From JAFGSZ01 sp964492185 (lineage in GTDB: Bacteria; Bacteroidota; Bacteroidia; Bacteroidales; UBA10428): a stretch of DNA of 33,536 nt. A model generated the notes under the pieces. That model searched no databases. It saw only the letters and a list, made by a program, of their open reading frames with translations, and was not told the origin of the DNA. The stretch is from contig CAZBJH010000022.1 of the NCBI GenBank assembly GCA_964492185.1, forward strand, positions 1 to 33,536, read 5' to 3'. Position numbers and translations under genes: made by a program. Every line of letters starts with the position of its first letter. Position 1 is the first letter of the stretch. Positions 8,630 through 16,876 of the stretch are shown one piece after another.

Positions 8630-9006
8630 CCGGATAAAACAAATTTAGTTAAATGGAAACGATCGGACTGGGCACAACGGACGACCTGACAGATAATATA
8701 TCATGAAGGCATTTCGATGCCTAATTGTTTCGAACCGCTTGGGGAGCGGTTCGACCTACTTTTTTACTCCCCTGACGGGTCGTGAGACCGCCTTCGGCTA
8801 AGTTCAACAGCAAAAAAAGTAGGCAAAAATGCCGCCGCTGACATGATTTTCCTAAAAAATCAAGCGGTTTTTATGGAACGGTGACCTTTTTGCTAACTTT
8901 TCGCGTGGAAGACAAAAAGTTAGTCGAACTGCCTTGCGGGCAGTTCGAAACCCCAGCCCCCGGGAAGGCATATTAAAACAATCCTTTTTAAAATTAGAGC
9001 CTCGGT
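8630..9006. other. Non-coding interval, 377 bp
   Basis: Lies between the convergent kinase gene and the outer-membrane-like protein gene. It is filled mostly by the family B palindrome element; the remaining 90 bp on the left and 39 bp on the right show nothing recognisable. Confidence 0.65.
8721..8967. repeat. Family B nested-palindrome element, compact copy (247 bp)
   Basis: The ends pair through TCGAACCGCT/AGCGGTTCGA on the left and the GCAGTTCGAA module on the right. Inside lie at least three further stems: CCTACTTTTTT/AAAAAAAGTAGG, CCGCT...GATTTT/AAAAATC.AGCGG and CTAACTTTT/AAAAGTTAG. The left half is almost identical to 23353-23495. An 8-bp direct repeat GAAGGCAT (8705-8712 and 8964-8971) lies around the ends but overlaps the right boundary. 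No ORF of note. It is either a mobile non-coding element or a strongly structured RNA. Confidence 0.7.
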
Positions 9007-10068
9007 TTAACCGGAAAAACCCTTAAGCTTTTTTCTACCTTCAATATCAATATACAGCGTAAATTGTTGCGAAAAATCAAGAATTCCGGGTATCAGATGC
9101 AGTGAAAAGCTCACTTTGGATCTTATCCGGCCTGTTTCTATGGGAATAAGAAAAAAATCCAGCCTCCCGTATTCCTTTGCTTTGTAAAAACCGTCACCAG
9201 TCATTACAGTCATGCCTTCATAATATGTACCCCTGTTTGTTTCATTATATGAAGGAGGGCTTAGCGCCCTGAAATAACTCCCGGAAAAACCCAGTCGCCG
9301 AAACTGCAGTGCAAGCGCTGAATACCAGCCTTTTTTAAAGCTCAGGTCATATAAGCCCCTTGCACGGTCATATGATAGGGCAATACCTGTGTATGCTTCA
9401 GTTTTTTCAAACAGATCAATTTCCGGCCTGATCCCGCCAACTGCCAGAATTCCGCCATTATCACGCAGATGATCATCAGGATTATGTATGGCAGTACCTG
9501 CAAAATGATACATCAACAGATCCTGCTGAAGAAAGAAAATATCAATATTCTGCCTTGCCGACACACGGACCATAAATGTCTCCCGCTTTGTATCCGACTG
9601 CCTGCTTGTCCAGTCAAGCCATCCGTGCAAATATCCCCACTCCCTGTCAAACCCCAGGTAGAGGCCCTCAATATTCGGCCGGTAGTAATTTATCGTATCG
9701 TTCAGCAGCATCCGGGGTGTCTTTGCAATATCCCGCCGGGGAAATGCACCTATACTTAATGCAGCGAAATCACCTTTATGCTGAAAATACATGGTTATAT
9801 CAGGATATAATAACTCTCCCCTGCTGCCAAATTCATATAAGAAATCCAATCCGAATAAAAACCGGTTATTATCATCTGCCAGAAAACCTGTTTCAGCTGA
9901 TATCCTTGATCCGAACATGGTTCGCGGGGCAACATAATCATTAAAATATTCCCGGTTATCGAAGAAGCCGTTAAAAGACGATCTCCATAACCAACTTTGT
10001 GCATTTACCGGTATTACCAATAAAACCAGAAATATTGTTGCGAAAAAAAAATTACGAACTGATAACAT
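9007..10068 (-). CDS. Predicted outer-membrane protein of unknown function
   Basis: I do not recognise this 353-aa protein. It has a clear Sec signal peptide (FFFATIFLVLLVIPVNAQS, cleavage near residue 23). The rest is rich in aromatic residues, with alternating hydrophobic/polar strands of 8-12 residues (RFLFGLDFLYEFGSRGELLY; SKVSFSLHLIPGILDFSQQF), which fits a beta-barrel of roughly a dozen or more strands. No Cys lipobox and no catalytic motif were seen. It is transcribed alone, divergent from the GT39 gene. Outer-membrane location is an inference from the signal peptide and strand pattern. Confidence 0.75.
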   Translation of the reverse strand: MLSVRNFFFATIFLVLLVIPVNAQSWLWRSSFNGFFDNREYFNDYVAPRTMFGSRISAETGFLADDNNRFLFGLDFLYEFGSRGELLYPDITMYFQHKGDFAALSIGAFPRRDIAKTPRMLLNDTINYYRPNIEGLYLGFDREWGYLHGWLDWTSRQSDTKRETFMVRVSARQNIDIFFLQQDLLMYHFAGTAIHNPDDHLRDNGGILAVGGIRPEIDLFEKTEAYTGIALSYDRARGLYDLSFKKGWYSALALQFRRLGFSGSYFRALSPPSYNETNRGTYYEGMTVMTGDGFYKAKEYGRLDFFLIPIETGRIRSKVSFSLHLIPGILDFSQQFTLYIDIEGRKKLKGFSG

Positions 10069-10220
10069 TGAAGATGCTTTTTTTACGCAATATTAGTTAA
10101 TTTGCAGATCAAAAGGAAAAAAGTTCTTCCTTGTGCTTCAGTTGTAAGACAAAAATCTGCATCTGAATTATTTGCCTGATTGTAATGATATATCTTTAAG
10201 CAGGGAAACTGACAATAATA

Positions 10221-11930
10221 ATGAAAAATATCTTAAGCAAATTAGACAATACTCCCCATAGTTCCAAAATCATTTATTTTTATCTTCTATTATGGTTGAT
10301 CATAAACTTACTACAGGCAGGATTAACACCTTTGCATTCCGATGAAGCATACTACTGGATGTATTCCAAAAATCCGGATTGGGGATTTTTCGATCATCCG
10401 CCCTGCATTGCACTATTGATCAGGGCTGGTTACGGTATTATCCCCAATGAGCTGGGTGTACGCCTTTTCCCTGCTCTTATGGGCACGCTGACACTCTGGC
10501 TTATTTACACATTAATCGAAACGGAAAATAAAAAGTTATCGCTTTTTATAATGCTTACTTCCTCCGTTATCCTGTTACAAACACATGTTTGCGGCTTTCT
10601 GGCATTACCGGATATTCCCGTTGTGTTTTTCAGTGCATTATTCCTGTTACTATATCGTAACTACCTGGTGGAAGATAAAGCAAAATGGTGGATACTGCTG
10701 GGCATTACAGGGGCATTGATGTTATACAGCAAATATCATGCTGTTCTTGTTTTTATATTTATCCTGCTCTCGGATATTAAAATTACGCGCCGCAGAAGCT
10801 TCTGGTATATTGTTACTATTATCGTTGTAGCTGTCATCCCGCATTTGTTATGGCAAATAAACAAGGATTTCCCGACTTTTACCTATCATCTTTTTTCCCG
10901 TTCACGGCCATATAAATTTGACTACACGGTTAATTATTTCTACAGCCAGGTACTTATCGCGGGACCGCTTGTTGGAGTCATTATTCTTTACCATAGCTTT
11001 AAATTCAGGACCTCCGGCCGGTTTGAGCGATCCATGAAATTTATACTTGTAGGATTTTTGTTGTTTTTCTTTTTTTCAAGCTTCAGGGGACGCGTTGAGG
11101 CTCACTGGACAGCCATAGCATATATCCCTATGCTGGTATTGGCTTATAAGGGTATCCTGACGGCTAAAAAAGCGAATAAATGGATAAACTTTCTTTTTCT
11201 TCCGGGTATTATTCTGTTTTTGATCATTCGTATACATTTAGTTTTTCCCATTATTCCTGATAAATGGGTTCATATTAATGAGTTTAAGGACTGGCGATCA
11301 TGGGCGGATGATATAAAACAATTTGCCGGAGATAAAAAGGTTGTATTCTACAATTCTTTCCAGGACCCTTCAAGATATTCATTTTATGCCGGTGAAAATG
11401 CATATGTAATTAACAATATCTACTACCGGCAAAACCAGTATGATATATGGCAATATGAAGACTCCGTAAGGGGGGAGGATATCCTGTTCATTAGGGCACG
11501 CGGAGCAAAAGACACACTTCATACAAGTATCGGGCTTGACTACCCCTATAAGTTCATAGATAATTTTTTTTCATATAACAAGATAAAAATCAGCCCTTTG
11601 CATAAGCAATATTCATTCCCCTCCAATGCCCTGGTAAGAATTCCTGTACTGATCTCAAACCAGTATAATATTCATGTTGATTTTAATGAAATGGCCGGGG
11701 CACCTGCCTTCACAACATATTCTTTAATTCACAGGGGGGAATTTTTACATACCCGTAAATTTTCAGCACAGGATATCCTGCATTCCCTGGATCCGGGTGA
11801 ACATATAATGGAAACGCTCAAAATAATGACACCTGAAAAACCCGGTAAATACGAACTCATGATATCAATAGGAACAAAACATCTTTATCCCGCCTTTAAC
11901 AGCAGGATCATTCAATTGTCCATCCACTGA
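10221..11930 (+). CDS. GT39-type integral-membrane glycosyltransferase
   Basis: A 569-aa polytopic membrane protein of the PMT/ArnT-like (GT39, C-type glycosyltransferase) group. These enzymes use a polyprenyl-phosphate-linked sugar and face the periplasm. The first extracytoplasmic loop carries the family's acidic catalytic motif, PLHSDEAYYW with Asp41-Glu42, followed by WGFFDHPPCIALLIR. About 9-11 hydrophobic helices fill residues 17-350. The C-terminal 220 residues are soluble and probably periplasmic. Acceptor and sugar are unknown; lipid A or a surface glycan are both possible. It stands alone on the plus strand; the next gene begins 95 bp later. Confidence 0.87.
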   Translation: MKNILSKLDNTPHSSKIIYFYLLLWLIINLLQAGLTPLHSDEAYYWMYSKNPDWGFFDHPPCIALLIRAGYGIIPNELGVRLFPALMGTLTLWLIYTLIETENKKLSLFIMLTSSVILLQTHVCGFLALPDIPVVFFSALFLLLYRNYLVEDKAKWWILLGITGALMLYSKYHAVLVFIFILLSDIKITRRRSFWYIVTIIVVAVIPHLLWQINKDFPTFTYHLFSRSRPYKFDYTVNYFYSQVLIAGPLVGVIILYHSFKFRTSGRFERSMKFILVGFLLFFFFSSFRGRVEAHWTAIAYIPMLVLAYKGILTAKKANKWINFLFLPGIILFLIIRIHLVFPIIPDKWVHINEFKDWRSWADDIKQFAGDKKVVFYNSFQDPSRYSFYAGENAYVINNIYYRQNQYDIWQYEDSVRGEDILFIRARGAKDTLHTSIGLDYPYKFIDNFFSYNKIKISPLHKQYSFPSNALVRIPVLISNQYNIHVDFNEMAGAPAFTTYSLIHRGEFLHTRKFSAQDILHSLDPGEHIMETLKIMTPEKPGKYELMISIGTKHLYPAFNSRIIQLSIH

Positions 11931-12025
11931 TTTTTTTCATACAGAGGTTACTTTTTCCTGCTTTTACATATTAACAAATATAGATTTGCAGCTTGCATCA
12001 GGAAAAAACCCAATGTTGATTATTT

Positions 12026-12457
12026 ATGAGTATGAATTTTTCAAAAACCTTACCCGATTGGTCGAACCTGCATTTTCTCATTGCTGATGATGACTATTAC
12101 AGCTGTTTTTACCTTGAAAAACTCATCACCAGGACCGGTGGAAAAACCATCTGTACTACAAATGGCGTTGAAGCCGTAACGGCATGCCTGAAAAATCCCT
12201 CTGTTTCGGTTGTGCTCATAGATCTGATCATGCCGGTGCTTGACGGGTATGAAACCCTGAGGTTAATCAGAAAATACAAGCCGGAAACAATTTTAATCGC
12301 GCAAACAGCTTTTGGTTTCAGATCAGAAGAACAAAAGTGTAATAAAGCCGGGTTCGACGGTTATCTTTCAAAACCTATTTTGCCCGGCAGTTTTTATAAA
12401 ACCATTTCAAAAACGATAATGAATAAAAGCAATCATCTACGAATAATTCAAAGATAA
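12026..12457 (+). CDS. Single-domain response regulator (CheY-like receiver)
   Basis: This 143-aa protein is only a receiver domain. It has acidic pocket D21-D23 (IADDD), phospho-acceptor Asp66 (VLIDLIMP), switch Thr94 (IAQTAF) and Lys116 (LSKP). No output domain follows, so it should act by protein contact, as CheY- or Spo0F-like proteins do. No kinase is encoded next to it. The alternative start at the second Met (12032) would shorten it by two residues. Its last 10 bp overlap the 3' end of the convergent murF. Confidence 0.9.
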   Translation: MSMNFSKTLPDWSNLHFLIADDDYYSCFYLEKLITRTGGKTICTTNGVEAVTACLKNPSVSVVLIDLIMPVLDGYETLRLIRKYKPETILIAQTAFGFRSEEQKCNKAGFDGYLSKPILPGSFYKTISKTIMNKSNHLRIIQR

Positions 12458-13752
12458 TCTATAAGCTTTTCAAGCTTATTGGCACGTGAACCTTTGATTA
12501 ATACGGATGCATTTTTTATTTTATGGTCCTTCAGCCATTCAATAAGATCATCAACCCTGCTGAAATAATAATCATCTCCTGTTTTGAACGGATAAAAACA
12601 TTCTCCAACAAAAAATACCATCACATCGGGCGTTTTTCGCAAAAAACCGACAAGCTTTTTGTGTTCCTCATTGCTGTATTTACCCAGCTCGCGCATTTCT
12701 CCGATAATAAGGATTTTTTCATCCTTATCTTTCTGTGATAAAAAACTGGTCAGTGCCGCGTACATGCTTGTGGGATTGGCATTATAGGCATCAAGGATCA
12801 CACGGTTGCCGGTTGTGTTTATCACCTGCGAGCGATTATCCGCGGGAATATAACTTTCAACTGCCCTTTTGACCTGTTTCAAAGGAATATTTAAAAATAT
12901 CCCGATAGAAATTGCAGCTAAAACATTCTCAAGATTATAATCACCTGAAAGCCTGGTAACAAACTCTGTTTTGTCTCTCCTGCCTCCCTTTTTAATTACC
13001 AGATTGAACTTTAAAAAAGGAGAAGCCGACAGCAGCTCACCATAGAGATCCAGGGAAGTACCTGTACCATATGGTACTGCTTTAATACCCCGCGGTAATA
13101 TATTTTTCAACAGGTCATTATTATTATTATAAAAAATAATTTTCCCCGGGGAAGACAAATATTCATACATTTCCCCTTTTGATCTTGCCACACCCCCGAT
13201 ATCACCGAATCCTTCAAGATGAGCTTTCCCGATATTGGTGATCAAACCCATATCAGGTTCGGCAATATTGCACAATTCACGTATCTCGCCGGGATGGTTA
13301 GCCCCCATTTCAATAACTGCATACCGCGTTTCTTCCTGCATTGACAATAAGGTTAAGGGTACACCTATATGATTATTAAGGTTACCTTTTGTCGCTATCG
13401 TTATGAATTTTTCCGATAACACGTTTTTTATCAGTTCTTTGGTTGTAGTTTTGCCATTCGAGCCTGTAATTGCAATGATTATGGCTTTTAACTGATGCCT
13501 GTGATAATTGGCAAGATTCTGCAGGGTTTTCAAAACATCTTCAACCAGGATAAGCTTTTCGCCGGAAGCATACTGTTTCTCATCAACAATGGCATAAGAC
13601 GCACCTTTGTCAATTGCTTCGTGTGCATACATGTTCCCGTTAAAGTTTGAACCCTTTAACGCGAAAAAAACAGAACCCTTTTTTACAGAACGTGAGTCTG
13701 TAGAAATCTCCGGATGGCTACGGTATAGTTGATATAACTTCTCAATTTTCAA
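12448..13752 (-). CDS. murF: UDP-N-acetylmuramoyl-tripeptide--D-alanyl-D-alanine ligase
   Basis: A 434-aa Mur ligase that adds D-Ala-D-Ala to UDP-MurNAc-tripeptide in the cytoplasm, the last soluble step of the peptidoglycan precursor. The N-terminal substrate domain begins with DSRSVKKGSVFFALKG. The central domain has the ATP loop ITGSNGKTTTKE (P-loop about residues 96-104), followed by NLNNHIGVPLTLL and the Glu/His elements ITNIGKAHLEGFG. The C-terminal domain includes LDAYNANPTSMYAAL, diagnostic for MurF. The length is normal. It follows gldJ on the same strand but is separated from it by an intrinsic terminator and a family A element, so it likely has its own promoter. Confidence 0.95.
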   Translation of the reverse strand: MKIEKLYQLYRSHPEISTDSRSVKKGSVFFALKGSNFNGNMYAHEAIDKGASYAIVDEKQYASGEKLILVEDVLKTLQNLANYHRHQLKAIIIAITGSNGKTTTKELIKNVLSEKFITIATKGNLNNHIGVPLTLLSMQEETRYAVIEMGANHPGEIRELCNIAEPDMGLITNIGKAHLEGFGDIGGVARSKGEMYEYLSSPGKIIFYNNNNDLLKNILPRGIKAVPYGTGTSLDLYGELLSASPFLKFNLVIKKGGRRDKTEFVTRLSGDYNLENVLAAISIGIFLNIPLKQVKRAVESYIPADNRSQVINTTGNRVILDAYNANPTSMYAALTSFLSQKDKDEKILIIGEMRELGKYSNEEHKKLVGFLRKTPDVMVFFVGECFYPFKTGDDYYFSRVDDLIEWLKDHKIKNASVLIKGSRANKLEKLIDYL

Positions 13753-13785
13753 ATTGGCAATAATTGTAAGTTATTATTCAGTTAA

Positions 13786-13820
13786 CTAAAAAAACCTCAT
13801 TAAATATAATGAGGTTTTCT
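13786..13820 (-). terminator. Intrinsic terminator downstream of gldJ
   Basis: A perfect 12-bp stem (AAAACCTCATTA/TAATGAGGTTTT at 13791-13818, 4-base loop) is followed on the minus strand by a T-run. It would end leftward transcripts from gldJ just before murF. The gldJ stop is now about 185 bp away because a family A element lies between them. Confidence 0.78.
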
Positions 13821-13825
13821 TAATT

Positions 13826-13989
13826 AGTGTCTGTCCATAAAGTCCCATTTGCTGCGTTACGCTTGTCCGAAAATTGCTCATTTACGACTAGTAAACTCCG
13901 CATTTTCGGACTGCGCAAGCCTTGCAAATGGAACTTTCTGAACAGACACATGTCCGGTTAAACATTTTGACTACTTTATTGACAGACTC
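13826..13989 (+). mobile_element. Family A element (MITE-like), copy 1, 164 bp
   Basis: Begins AGTGTCTGTCCATAAAGT and ends ACTTTATTGACAGACTC, forming imperfect terminal inverted repeats. It is flanked by a 5-bp duplication TAATT (13821-13825 and 13990-13994). The first 123 bp are themselves a palindrome (GTGTCTGT...ACAGACAC), with an inner stem around GTCCGAAAAT/ATTTTCGGAC. It encodes no protein. It sits between the gldJ stop and the gldJ terminator. Confidence 0.85.
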
Positions 13990-14003
13990 TAATTTAATAT
14001 ATT

Positions 14004-15491
14004 TTATTTGCCACCCGGACTGCCCACGCGGATCATAGCACACCGGAATCCCAGGTCATCCCTGCTGGCTTCTTCATCAAGATACCTTCTTGTGCCGGGA
14101 CTCATCCAATAAGCCCTGTCTCTCCATGAACCTCCTTTATAAACCCTCACATGATCCGATATCAGCGAGGATTCATCACCAGGCTCCTGTGAATACATGC
14201 GTTGCGAACCACGTTCCTGATCAGCCGCATCTGCAGACCAATCACTTACATCAGCCACACTTGATTCGTAATCACCGTCACGGTAGTTTCTGTAATCTGC
14301 TTTTCTGTAATTAAACCTGTCCATGGCTTCTTCATCCGTTATCTCACGATAGCGTAACCTTCCGAGACTGTCTTTCTCGGCAACATTTCCTTCTTCATCG
14401 CGTACAAGAGTTTGAAATACATTGCCACGGAAAGGATTGAATTCATTAAAATCCTGGAATGTAAGCGGCCTGTATACATCCTGAACCCATTCGTTAACAT
14501 TCCCGGCCATACAATATAAACCGTAATCGTTTGGCCAGTATGAATCAACAGGTGCAGGCACAGTTGCATTATCATTAAGATCACCGGCAACACCCATAAG
14601 GTCACCCCGGCCACGAACAAAGTTGGCTCTCATTTCACCACGTACTTTTTTAGCATCATGCCTTACATTATGACCATCCCATGGATATACCCTGCGTTCG
14701 TATATACGTTCTTCGTATGAATTACCGATAAGCGCCAGTGCCGCGTATTCCCATTCGGCTTCGGTAGGAAGGCGGTATCTCGGAAGCAGCAATCCGTCTT
14801 CCAGGCGGACCCTTCTTGTTTCAGAGTTAGGATCAAGAGAAGGAAGGTTTTGATCTACTACGCCTTCGTACTGGCCTGCAATATAAGCCTCGGTATTGAA
14901 GTTTTCTTCACCGATCTGATTCGGATCGGGTAATAAAATCCCTTCGCGTATTAATATTCTTTCATTTACACGGTCGGTTCTCCATGTACAATAATCCGTT
15001 GCCTGTAACCAGTTTACACCAACAACAGGGTAATCATTATATGAAGGATGCCTGAAATAATACTGCACATATGGCTCGTTATATGACATCGGTCTTCGCC
15101 ATACGAGAGTGTCAGGCAAGGCCTTCCTGTGTACTTCAGGATAATCAACAAACACTCTTGATATCCAGTAAAGATATTCCCTGTAATCAACGTTTCTAAT
15201 CTCAGTTTCATCCATGTAGAACGAACTTACCGTAACCCTTCTCGGTATATTATTCCAATCGTACAGTAAATCCTGTTCAACACGCCCCATGACAAAGGTA
15301 CCTCCTTCAATCATCACCAAACCGGGACCTGTTTCCTGATCATAACCGAACTTGACTTCAAATCCGCCATTATCCGGATCATTGTATTCCCAGCCGGTGG
15401 TTGTTGATGAATTACGTCCTCCCCCGCCACATGAGGTTATAAAAAGAGCTAAAACGAACAGCAGAAAAATTGCTGAGATTTTTAATTTCAT
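14004..15491 (-). CDS. gldJ: Gliding motility / type IX secretion lipoprotein GldJ
   Basis: A 495-aa lipoprotein (lipobox LFITSC, Cys about residue 20, then GGGG) with a formylglycine-generating-enzyme-like (SUMF1) fold. GldJ hallmarks are MIEGGTFVMGR, PRRVTVSSFYMDETEIRN, YFRHPSYNDYPVVGVNW, RLPTEAEWEYAAL, GLYCMAGNVNEWV and the C-terminal YKGGSWRD...GFRCAM. GldJ is an outer-membrane lipoprotein required for gliding and for stability of the T9SS ring lipoprotein GldK/PorK. The ATG at 15491 gives the signal peptide directly; an upstream frame extension of 29 codons is unlikely. Proximity to porU/porV and murF matches the arrangement known in Flavobacterium. It follows the PorP/SprF paralog by 71 bp, probably in one operon. 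Confidence 0.9.
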   Translation of the reverse strand: MKLKISAIFLLFVLALFITSCGGGGRNSSTTTGWEYNDPDNGGFEVKFGYDQETGPGLVMIEGGTFVMGRVEQDLLYDWNNIPRRVTVSSFYMDETEIRNVDYREYLYWISRVFVDYPEVHRKALPDTLVWRRPMSYNEPYVQYYFRHPSYNDYPVVGVNWLQATDYCTWRTDRVNERILIREGILLPDPNQIGEENFNTEAYIAGQYEGVVDQNLPSLDPNSETRRVRLEDGLLLPRYRLPTEAEWEYAALALIGNSYEERIYERRVYPWDGHNVRHDAKKVRGEMRANFVRGRGDLMGVAGDLNDNATVPAPVDSYWPNDYGLYCMAGNVNEWVQDVYRPLTFQDFNEFNPFRGNVFQTLVRDEEGNVAEKDSLGRLRYREITDEEAMDRFNYRKADYRNYRDGDYESSVADVSDWSADAADQERGSQRMYSQEPGDESSLISDHVRVYKGGSWRDRAYWMSPGTRRYLDEEASRDDLGFRCAMIRVGSPGGK

Positions 15492-15562
15492 GACTCTATG
15501 ATTTTTATTTTCAAATATAAAATAATAATTCGTTGTTCTGATGATATGGTTTAGAAAAAAAA

Positions 15563-16546
15563 CTAAATATCGGGGCATTTTATTGCCCCGCGTTTCTTTC
15601 TTTTGCTTTTATACTGAAATTCGATCAAAAATGTTACTTCATGAGCCCCCATCTTTGATAAAAAAAAATGATTGCCCGACAAATTTACATCATAACTGTA
15701 CACGAAACTATAATTTGACAGTGATATTCCCAGTAAAAAAATTGCCGCATCAAAATGAAAACCAAGATCCTGCCGGAGCCATACACCCATTATCAATGGC
15801 TCATAATGGACGGTCGTGCCATAATTTAACTGTTGATAACTTTGTTGCTGATGATAATGAATTCCGGGCATCAGAAAAATTGATTTTCTTCTGTAATGTG
15901 TATTAACATCTATTATTGCATGTGCATGCAGGGAATATCTTCTTTGTAACCTGTTTTCAATAACTGACTGGTCGCTGATCACAGGCTGCAACAGATGATG
16001 AACAGCAAAACCGGCCGTATACTTCTCATCAAACTCTCCGAGAAAACCAATTGAAAAATCAGGATAATGTGTTGTATAACCCGGCACTGATTCTCCGTTT
16101 GTGCCCATTCCCATGCCATACAGCAGATCCGACTCGAACTCAAAACCATCTGCTGACAGGTTCCTGAATGACAAGGACGCCTGAATGCCTGCACCTATCC
16201 TTGTACGCCGGTCAAGATTGATATAATACCCGTATATACCATTGACCGAAGTAGTGGATAATACACCCTGCTGTATTGCATCATTAGTAACGTGCAATCC
16301 CAGTCCCCCGTGTAAAAAACTCACAGGTTGAGCGTAGGAAGCAGAATAAGTAACATAAGTTGCCGACAGTCCCGGCCATTGGTTCCTGTAAGTCATGGTA
16401 ACTTCCGCATTATCCAGCATGCTGGCAGTGGCCGGATTTATGTAAACCTGATTATCAAGATAATTGGAGAAAATAAAATCCCGCGCAAAAAGGTTATCAC
16501 CTGCAGCACCAACCAAAACACCCATTATTATATACCTTAATTTCAC
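15563..16546 (-). CDS. PorP/SprF-family T9SS-associated membrane protein
   Basis: About 327 aa. The mature N-terminus FSNYLDNQVYINPATASM is typical of the PorP/SprF family: outer-membrane beta-barrel proteins that work with T9SS, often as partners of secreted CTD proteins. Strand-rich sequence continues to the end (RRTRIGAGIQASLSFRNLS). The start is uncertain. GTG at 16546 gives a signal peptide (VKLRYIIMGVLVGAAG...LFARD); ATG at 16525 gives a truncated one, and TTG at 16549 is also possible. The open frame continues upstream into a family A element (16562-16725), so that part is not native sequence and the original leader may have been altered. It lies directly upstream of gldJ and divergent from porU. 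Confidence 0.82.
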   Translation of the reverse strand: MKLRYIIMGVLVGAAGDNLFARDFIFSNYLDNQVYINPATASMLDNAEVTMTYRNQWPGLSATYVTYSASYAQPVSFLHGGLGLHVTNDAIQQGVLSTTSVNGIYGYYINLDRRTRIGAGIQASLSFRNLSADGFEFESDLLYGMGMGTNGESVPGYTTHYPDFSIGFLGEFDEKYTAGFAVHHLLQPVISDQSVIENRLQRRYSLHAHAIIDVNTHYRRKSIFLMPGIHYHQQQSYQQLNYGTTVHYEPLIMGVWLRQDLGFHFDAAIFLLGISLSNYSFVYSYDVNLSGNHFFLSKMGAHEVTFLIEFQYKSKRKKRGAIKCPDI

Positions 16547-16561
16547 CAAAAGCCAATTATT

Positions 16562-16725
16562 AGTGTCTGTCCATAAAGTCCCATTTGCCGTGTTACGCTT
16601 GTCCGAAAATTGCTCATTTACGACTAGTAAACTCCGCGTTTTCGGACCGCGCGAGCCTTGCAAATGGAACCTTCTGAACAGACACATGTACGGTTAAACA
16701 TTTTGACTACTTTATAGACAGGCTC
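16562..16725 (+). mobile_element. Family A element, copy 2, 164 bp
   Basis: Same length and structure as copy 1, with ends AGTGTCTGTCC... and ...TTTATAGACAGGCTC. The flanking 5-mers are TTATT (16557-16561) and TAATT (16726-16730), one mismatch from a duplication. It lies 15 bp from the possible GTG start of the PorP/SprF paralog. Immediately to its right TTAGTGTC (16729-16736) looks like the start of another element end. Confidence 0.85.
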
Positions 16726-16876
16726 TAATTAGTGTCATATTTGATACGGATTAATTTGTTAAAACAATGCTAATACCTTCTGTAATACAAAATCACATAA
16801 AATAATATGACTATTTTTACGTTTTTGTAAATATATAAAATTGTACGGTCACAAAATTATCAAACTGCATTCACTT

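Noticed and set aside
16547..16687. N-terminal extension of the PorP/SprF-type protein
   Set aside because: It is translated from family A element DNA and would bury the signal peptide.
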